NCBI GenBank assembly: GCA_030536095.1
Contig: JAUNQQ010000011.1
Coordinates: forward strand, 1 to 17,656
Direction of reading: 5' to 3'
From: Candidatus Saccharimonadota bacterium
GTDB taxonomy: Bacteria; Patescibacteriota; Saccharimonadia; Saccharimonadales; Saccharimonadaceae
DNA: 17,656 nucleotides
Under the pieces are notes generated by a model. That model saw only the letters and a program-made list of their open reading frames with translations. It was not told where the DNA came from and searched no databases. Position 1 is the stretch's first letter; every line of letters begins with the position of its first letter. A program made the position numbers and the translations under genes. Shown piece by piece: positions 12,225-17,656 of this stretch.

Positions 12225-14982
12225 CGAGCAGGGAATATCACTAGATGAAGCTTGCGCAATTGGCGAAGAGGGGGCGTGCGAGAGGCTAGCTCAGTCAATG
12301 GAAAATACTGTTGTAGAAAATAATAATATTGGGGTGAGTAGTGGGTTTACGGGGTGGTGGTTAGTTGTTGTAATAATTACTATGACAGTGGTGGGGGGAG
12401 TGATTGGGGCGTTGTTAAAATTACGAAAACAGAGAGAGAAGAAGAATTTAGAGCGGGGGCTAAAGATGGTGCCGATGATGATTCATCTCCCGCCGCAGAC
12501 GGAAGATATTCAGGGCGGAGGAAGAGACGAACGAGACATTACGAACGAGGCGATTAGCCAGGCGCAGGTGATGTATTCGATTATTGCATCGACTTTGCAA
12601 AAGGGATGGAGAGCGAGATTGTTTGGGCAGAGGCATATTGCATTTGAGATTGTAGCAACGGGTGGGTTCATCAAGTATTATACTTTTGTACCGACGGCGC
12701 TAACAGAGACAGTAAAGCAGGCGGTTACTTCGGCTTATCCGGCGGCGAGATTGGAAGAAGTAGAGGAAGAGAATATTTTTTCGGAAAAGGGTGGGATGAT
12801 GGGGGTGGCAGGTGGAGAATTAAGCCTCAAGAAGGAATTTGTATATCCGATTGCGACATATGAGGAAATGAAATGGGATGGGAGTATGGCGATATTGAAT
12901 GCGCTATCGGTAGCGAAGGCAACAGAAGGAATGGCAATACAGATTTTGTTCAGGCCGGCGGATGAGGGTTGGACAAATAAATCAGAGAGCCGAGTAAAAG
13001 AAATACAGGGCGTGAGTAAGAAATTTACTCAAGGCGGAGCGACATTTGCGAGTGAATTTAGGGATATTCTCCGTGCGCCGTTTGAAGTGCCAGAGGCGAA
13101 AGAGAAGGATGAAAAAATATTGACGAACATACAACAAGAAGAGATTCAGGCGATCGAGAATAAAGTAAAATATCCCGGATTTGAGACATTGATTAGATTA
13201 GTGGCGAGTTCTGAGACATATATGCGATCAGAGGCGCTTCTTGGGGGACTTGTGAGTGCATTTTCGCAGTTTGAATCGGCGCAGAAAAATGGATTCAAAT
13301 ATGATCCATTTAAGGAGGCAGACAAATTAACAAAGGATTATTTGTTTAGGATTTTTCCGCAGGGTCATAAGGGGATGGTATTGAATTCTATGGAGCTTGC
13401 GACGATTTTTCATTTACCAAATCAGAATACGATACCGAATTCACAGGTGGAGAGGCAGGCAACAAGACAGGTGGATGGGCCGGCGAAGTTGACAACAGAG
13501 GGGATTATTCTGGGCGTGAATGAATTTCATGGAAATAAGAAGGAAATTCGATTATCAACAAAGGATCGAAGACGGCATACTTATATCATCGGCGCAACAG
13601 GGATGGGAAAATCGGTTTTAATGAAGAATTTGGCATATCAGGATATGATGGAGGGGAGAGGATTCGCATTCATTGACCCGCACGGAGATGTTACGGAGGA
13701 ACTTTTGGGGATGGTACCAGAGGAAAGAATGGATGATGTAATTTATTTCGATCCGGGAGATCTCGAGCATCCGATGGGAATGAATATGTTCGAATTTCAG
13801 ACGGAAGATCAGAAGGACTTTATTGTGCAGGAAGGGATAAATATGCTGTATTCTCTGTATGATCCGGGACATACAGGTATTTTTGGACCAATAGGGGAGC
13901 AGATGTTTCGGAATGCGGCACTACTATTGATGAGCGATCCGAACGGAGCAACATTTATAGATATTCCAAAGTGTTTTACAGATCCAGAGTACGTGAAAGA
14001 TAAGTTGAAATATGTAACAGATAGGACGGTGTTTGATTATTGGACGAAGGAATTTCCGGCGAGCCAGAAGTCGAATGACGGAGGGGAAGTGATTACGTGG
14101 TTCAACTCGAAGTTTTCGCCGTTTATTGCGAATACGATAATGAAGAATACACTGGGACAGGTAAAAAGTGGTTTTAATGTTAGGGAAATTATGGATCAGA
14201 AGAAAATTCTTTTAGTTAATCTGTCGAAGGGAAAACTTGGGGAATTAAATTCAAAGTTGCTAGGTATGATTTTTGTGATGAAGTTCCAAACGGCGGCGAT
14301 GTCGAGGGTGGATACGCCAGAGGATGAGAGAAATGATTTTTGTTTGTTTGTAGATGAGTTTCAGAATTTTGCGACAGAGAGTTTTGAGAGTATCTTATCA
14401 GAGGCGAGGAAGTTTAGACTGAATTTAATTGTGGCGAATCAGTTTATGACACAGCTAACGGAACAGATTAGGGAAGGAATTCTGGGAAATGTTGGAACAA
14501 TTATTGCGGGGCGGGTTGGAATAACGGATGCGGAAATGTTAGAGAAGGCGTTTGTGCCGGTGTTTAATGCGGAGGATTTGCATAATCAGCCGAATTTTCA
14601 CGCGATTTCACAGGTGATGATGTTTGATATGCCGAGTAAACCGTTTACGATGAATCTCAGACCACCTTTGGCGGATACGAGTCCAGAGAAGATGGAATCG
14701 TTGAGATTGTATTCTGCGGCAAAATACGGGGGTGTGAGAAGCGAAGTTGAGGCGGAGATTGATAGACGACTAGCTGGAGCGGAGAATGGTCATAGCGGGG
14801 CTACTGACGCGTCTGACGGGCAAAATTTCGGGGAGATGGAGTTGGGGGCGGATGGATTACCAATTGTGCCAGGAGTGAATGTCGAAAAGGGTTCGGAGAA
14901 TGTTTCGGAAAATATTTCAGAGGAGATGAGAGCAGAGAATGATGAAAAACTTAAGCAGAATCAGGTTATAAAGTTGCGGTAG
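12217..14982 (+). CDS. VirD4/TraG-like membrane ATPase (type IV secretion coupling-protein family)
   Basis: A 921-residue protein. One transmembrane helix at about 47-67 (WWLVVVIITMTVVGGVIGAL) is followed by a basic stretch at 68-80, so the bulk should be cytoplasmic. Residues about 110-420 form a domain I do not recognise in detail. The ATPase domain begins at about 430 with Walker A GATGMGKS (459-466), then FAFIDPHGD (483-491), and Walker B FCLFVDEFQNF (708-718); LNLIVANQFMTQL (735-747) fits the sensor region. This arrangement matches type IV coupling proteins and related DUF87/HerA-type DNA pumps. The last 70 residues are acidic and probably disordered. No relaxase or VirB4 is in the window, so DNA transfer, DNA uptake or protein export all remain open. 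Confidence 0.85.
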   Translation: MINEQGISLDEACAIGEEGACERLAQSMENTVVENNNIGVSSGFTGWWLVVVIITMTVVGGVIGALLKLRKQREKKNLERGLKMVPMMIHLPPQTEDIQGGGRDERDITNEAISQAQVMYSIIASTLQKGWRARLFGQRHIAFEIVATGGFIKYYTFVPTALTETVKQAVTSAYPAARLEEVEEENIFSEKGGMMGVAGGELSLKKEFVYPIATYEEMKWDGSMAILNALSVAKATEGMAIQILFRPADEGWTNKSESRVKEIQGVSKKFTQGGATFASEFRDILRAPFEVPEAKEKDEKILTNIQQEEIQAIENKVKYPGFETLIRLVASSETYMRSEALLGGLVSAFSQFESAQKNGFKYDPFKEADKLTKDYLFRIFPQGHKGMVLNSMELATIFHLPNQNTIPNSQVERQATRQVDGPAKLTTEGIILGVNEFHGNKKEIRLSTKDRRRHTYIIGATGMGKSVLMKNLAYQDMMEGRGFAFIDPHGDVTEELLGMVPEERMDDVIYFDPGDLEHPMGMNMFEFQTEDQKDFIVQEGINMLYSLYDPGHTGIFGPIGEQMFRNAALLLMSDPNGATFIDIPKCFTDPEYVKDKLKYVTDRTVFDYWTKEFPASQKSNDGGEVITWFNSKFSPFIANTIMKNTLGQVKSGFNVREIMDQKKILLVNLSKGKLGELNSKLLGMIFVMKFQTAAMSRVDTPEDERNDFCLFVDEFQNFATESFESILSEARKFRLNLIVANQFMTQLTEQIREGILGNVGTIIAGRVGITDAEMLEKAFVPVFNAEDLHNQPNFHAISQVMMFDMPSKPFTMNLRPPLADTSPEKMESLRLYSAAKYGGVRSEVEAEIDRRLAGAENGHSGATDASDGQNFGEMELGADGLPIVPGVNVEKGSENVSENISEEMRAENDEKLKQNQVIKLR

Positions 14983-15021
14983 GGCTTGGGGGATTAGTGA
15001 AAATTGGGTGGTGATAGGGGG

Positions 15022-15049
15022 TTGACGTTTTTGGAAATCGGAGTATAAT
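15022..15049 (+). promoter_or_regulatory. Promoter of gyrB
   Basis: TTGACG (15022-15027), a 16-base spacer and TATAAT (15044-15049). Transcription would start near 15056, giving a leader of about 25 bases that contains GAGGTG (15072-15077). Confidence 0.8.
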
Positions 15050-15080
15050 GGGAGGGGTAAAATATTTAAGTGAGGTGAAA

Positions 15081-17060
15081 ATGCCGAAAGCGGAAGAATA
15101 TGATGCGTCAGAAATTCAAGTCTTAGAGGGGCTAGAGCCGGTTCGAAAGAGGCCGGGAATGTATATTGGGTCGACAGGTTATGATGGGCTGCATCATCTA
15201 GTAAAAGAGATTGCAGATAACTCAATTGATGAGGCGATTGCGGGACATGCAACAAAGGTAACAATTACGTTTTTGGCGGATGGGGGATGTGAAGTTGAGG
15301 ATAATGGACGGGGGATTCCGGTAGATATTCATCCGAAGACAAAGATGTCATCACTAGAGACGGTGTTGACGGTTTTGCATGCAGGAGGAAAATTTGGTGG
15401 GGGAGGATATAAGGTTTCATCTGGATTACACGGAGTGGGGTCGTCGGTAGTAAATGCGTTGTCAACGAAGATGGTGGCAGAGGTCTATCGAGATGGACAA
15501 ATAAATCATATTGAGTTCGAGCAGGGAAAAACAACAAAGAAATTGGAAGTTTTAGGGAAGACAAAGAAGAGGGGAACAAAGATTAAGTTTTATCCAGATC
15601 CGACGATTTTTAGGGAGACGGTGACGTTTGATTATGAGTGGGTATCAAATTATGCGAGGCATCAGGCATATCTGACAAAGGGTATTTTGATTGTTGTTCA
15701 GGATGAGAGAACAGGAGATAAAGAATCGTTCTATTTTGAAGGGGGAATTAAGAGCTATGTTAAACGGTTAAATCAGGGAAAAGAAGTGCTGTCGGATGAG
15801 GTTTTTTATGTTGAGAAAGAAGTAGAAGACTCTGAAGTAGAGATAGCAGTACAATATAATGATTCGTTTGCGGAGACGATGAAGCCGTTTGCAAATAATG
15901 TATTGACGCCAGATGGGGGGATGCATGTGGTGGGATTTAGAACGGGATTGAACAGAGTAATAAATGATTATGCGCGGAAGAATGGACTCTTAAAAGAGAA
16001 AGAGCCGAATCTAGTGGCGGATGATATTAAGGAGGGGTTGACGGCGGTGATTTTGGTAAAATTGCCGGATCCGCAGTTTGAGGGACAGACGAAGAATAAG
16101 CTGGGAAATCCAGAGGTGCGGGGATATGTCGACAAGGTGACAACGGAGTATTTTGGATATTATCTGGAAGAAAATCCGGCGGTGGCGAAGAAAATTATTC
16201 AGAAGGCGACGACGGCGGCGCGAGCGCGAAAGGCGGCGCGGGCGGCAAGAGATAACGTACTCCGTAAAGGAGCGTTTGAGGGATTGAACTTACCTTCGAA
16301 GTTAGCTGATTGTTCGTCGAGAAATAGGGATGAGTGTGAGTTGTTTATTGTAGAGGGTAATTCGGCGGCAGGGTCGGCAAAAGAGGGGCGGAATCCGCAG
16401 ATTCAGGCGATTTTGCCGCTGCGGGGAAAAGTTTTGAATACGGAGAGGGCGAGGCTGGATAAGATGCTCGCGAATCAGGAATTAGTATCGCTAATTAAGG
16501 GAGTGGGAACAGGAATAGGTGAGCAGTTTAATATGGATGGAATTAGATATGATAAGATTATATTTATGACCGATGCTGATGTGGATGGGCTGCATATTGC
16601 GACGCTTCTTACGACGTTTTTCTTTCGATATATGCCGAAAATTATTGAGGAGGGGCATGTTTATCTGGCTAAACCGCCACTATTTGGATTGAAAAAGGGG
16701 ACAGGGAATAAGATGAAAGTGGAGTATTTGTTTGACGAGAGAGCGCTAGAGAAGAAATTGGATGAAAAAATAGACGAGCGGAAGAAGGCGGGAGTACAGA
16801 TTAATCCGGAAGATGAGAAATATAAACAGGCGGGATATACGGGGCAGCAGAGGTATAAGGGGTTGGGTGAGATGGATGCGAAACAGCTTTGGGAGACGAC
16901 CATGGATCCGGAGAACCGGGTTTTGGTGCAGGTGAAGATTGATGATGCGGAGAAGGCGGACGCGGTGTTTACGAAGTTGATGGGTGATCAGGTGGATTTG
17001 CGTAAAAACTTTATTCAGGCGGGAGCGGCGACGGTTAATATGGATGATTTGGATTTTTAA
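15081..17060 (+). CDS. gyrB: DNA gyrase subunit B
   Basis: ATPase subunit of gyrase, which with GyrA puts negative supercoils into DNA. The 659-residue protein has the GHKL ATPase motifs (E43/N47 in KEIADNSIDEA, DNGRGIP at 74-80, LHGVGSSVVNALS at 116-128) and the QTK loop (336-338). The TOPRIM domain has its catalytic Glu at 425 and TDADVDG at 497-503. The usual EGDSAGGSA is EGNSAAGSA here (425-433), with Asn where E. coli has Asp426. PLRGKVLNTE and RYKGLGEMDAKQLWETTM are conserved. The start at 15081 is set by the -10 box at 15044-15049, which excludes the in-frame ATG at 15048, and by GAGGTG just upstream. gyrA follows after 9 bases. Confidence 0.97.
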   Translation: MPKAEEYDASEIQVLEGLEPVRKRPGMYIGSTGYDGLHHLVKEIADNSIDEAIAGHATKVTITFLADGGCEVEDNGRGIPVDIHPKTKMSSLETVLTVLHAGGKFGGGGYKVSSGLHGVGSSVVNALSTKMVAEVYRDGQINHIEFEQGKTTKKLEVLGKTKKRGTKIKFYPDPTIFRETVTFDYEWVSNYARHQAYLTKGILIVVQDERTGDKESFYFEGGIKSYVKRLNQGKEVLSDEVFYVEKEVEDSEVEIAVQYNDSFAETMKPFANNVLTPDGGMHVVGFRTGLNRVINDYARKNGLLKEKEPNLVADDIKEGLTAVILVKLPDPQFEGQTKNKLGNPEVRGYVDKVTTEYFGYYLEENPAVAKKIIQKATTAARARKAARAARDNVLRKGAFEGLNLPSKLADCSSRNRDECELFIVEGNSAAGSAKEGRNPQIQAILPLRGKVLNTERARLDKMLANQELVSLIKGVGTGIGEQFNMDGIRYDKIIFMTDADVDGLHIATLLTTFFFRYMPKIIEEGHVYLAKPPLFGLKKGTGNKMKVEYLFDERALEKKLDEKIDERKKAGVQINPEDEKYKQAGYTGQQRYKGLGEMDAKQLWETTMDPENRVLVQVKIDDAEKADAVFTKLMGDQVDLRKNFIQAGAATVNMDDLDF

Positions 17061-17069
17061 GGAGGAACT

Positions 17070-17656
17070 ATGGCAGAGGATGAAGCTATGAAAAACAACG
17101 AGATGGAAGAAGTTTTGGAGGGGGAAGTGGTGGATGGGGTTGAGAGAAAAGATGTTGATGAGATGATGGAAGATTATTTCCTGAAGTATTCGATGTCAGT
17201 TATTATTGATCGAGCGTTGCCAGATGTGCGAGATGGATTAAAACCGGTAAATCGGCGGATTTTGTATGCGATGAATAAGAATGGATGGAAGGCGCCACAT
17301 GCGACAGTGAAGTCGGCAAGGATTGTCGGGGAAGTAATGGGTAAGTATCATCCGCACGGGGATTCGTCGATTTATGAGGCGATGGTGAATTTGGCGCAAC
17401 CGTGGAAAATGAGATATACGCTAGTTGAGGGACAGGGTAATTTTGGATCAATGGATGGTGATCAGGCGGCGGCATCGAGGTATACAGAGGCGAGAATGGA
17501 TAAGGTGGGGGCGGAACTTTTGACGGACATTGAGAAGGAAACGGTGGATTTTCGGGATAATTTTGATGGGAGTGAGAAGGAGCCAGTGGTTTTACCGGCG
17601 GCAGTACCAAACATTCTTTTGAATGGGCAGATGGGGATTGCGGTTGGAATGGCAAC
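17070..17656 (+). CDS. gyrA: DNA gyrase subunit A, N-terminal part (runs off window)
   Basis: The first 195 residues of the DNA-cutting subunit. AGGAGG (17060-17065) stands 4 bases before the ATG. After an acidic start of about 30 residues, the winged-helix domain begins: [33 protein letters not shown], then [20 protein letters not shown]. The catalytic Tyr is in [10 protein letters not shown]. In the quinolone-resistance region the sequence is [13 protein letters not shown], so Ser is at the E. coli position 83 and Glu at position 87, which is the susceptible-type residue at 83. The frame is open to the window edge, and the rest of the protein is outside. Confidence 0.97.
   Translation, partial: MAEDEAMKNNEMEEVLEGEVVDGVERKDVDEMMEDYFLKYSMSVIIDRALPDVRDGLKPVNRRILYAMNKNGWKAPHATVKSARIVGEVMGKYHPHGDSSIYEAMVNLAQPWKMRYTLVEGQGNFGSMDGDQAAASRYTEARMDKVGAELLTDIEKETVDFRDNFDGSEKEPVVLPAAVPNILLNGQMGIAVGMA

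Noticed and set aside
15048..15080. Upstream in-frame ATG for gyrB
   Set aside because: It falls inside the -10 box and has no ribosome-binding site; the ATG at 15081 has GAGGTG and gives the normal N-terminus.

Overview
The window looks like chromosomal DNA of a small-genome Patescibacteria (CPR) lineage, most likely Candidatus Saccharibacteria (TM7). This rests on reduced versions of housekeeping proteins (ThrRS without a TGS domain, a MiaA about 60 residues short), a tyrosine- and serine-rich surface-protein tail of a type common in TM7 genomes, tight overlapping operons, extended -10 promoters, several genes whose predicted transcript starts almost at the ATG, and a strongly G-rich + strand. 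UGA acts as a stop here, so the UGA-to-Gly code of Gracilibacteria/Absconditabacteria does not apply. The taxon is an inference from gene content; no search was run.

Layout. 1-303: C-terminus of a surface protein and its terminator. 304-840: a run of hairpins downstream of a minus-strand tRNA-Val(UAC), then a nested inverted repeat between that tRNA and thrS. 842-5161: compact operon thrS, miaA, a winged-helix regulator, a metallo-beta-lactamase-like protein without metal ligands, and an M50 site-2 protease. 5182-5312: a probable structured RNA of unknown class with its own promoter and a possible pseudoknot. 5332-6183: a Nudix-RNase HI fusion. 6224-6598: RNase P RNA, ending in a bidirectional terminator shared with the minus-strand operon infC (AUU start), rpmI, rplT, rpmB (8090-6670). 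8219-9733 minus: comM/yifB. 9734-11426: a 1.7 kb protein-free block carrying tmRNA (10019-10377), a possible minus-strand sRNA, two clusters of a TTGTAAAAA motif, and a strongly folded RNA of unknown class at about 11047-11400. 11433-14982: a small four-helix membrane protein, an acidic soluble protein and a VirD4/TraG-like membrane ATPase. 15081-17656: gyrB and the start of gyrA.

Function. The first operon joins translation (ThrRS, MiaA) with a regulator and a membrane protease; infC-rpmI-rplT-rpmB is a ribosomal operon; RNase P RNA and tmRNA are core RNAs. ComM and the VirD4-like ATPase may both serve DNA handling, but nothing in the sequence links them directly. The most interesting material is RNA: the two unidentified folded RNAs, the tmRNA with a non-canonical T-loop, and the hairpin run beside tRNA-Val.
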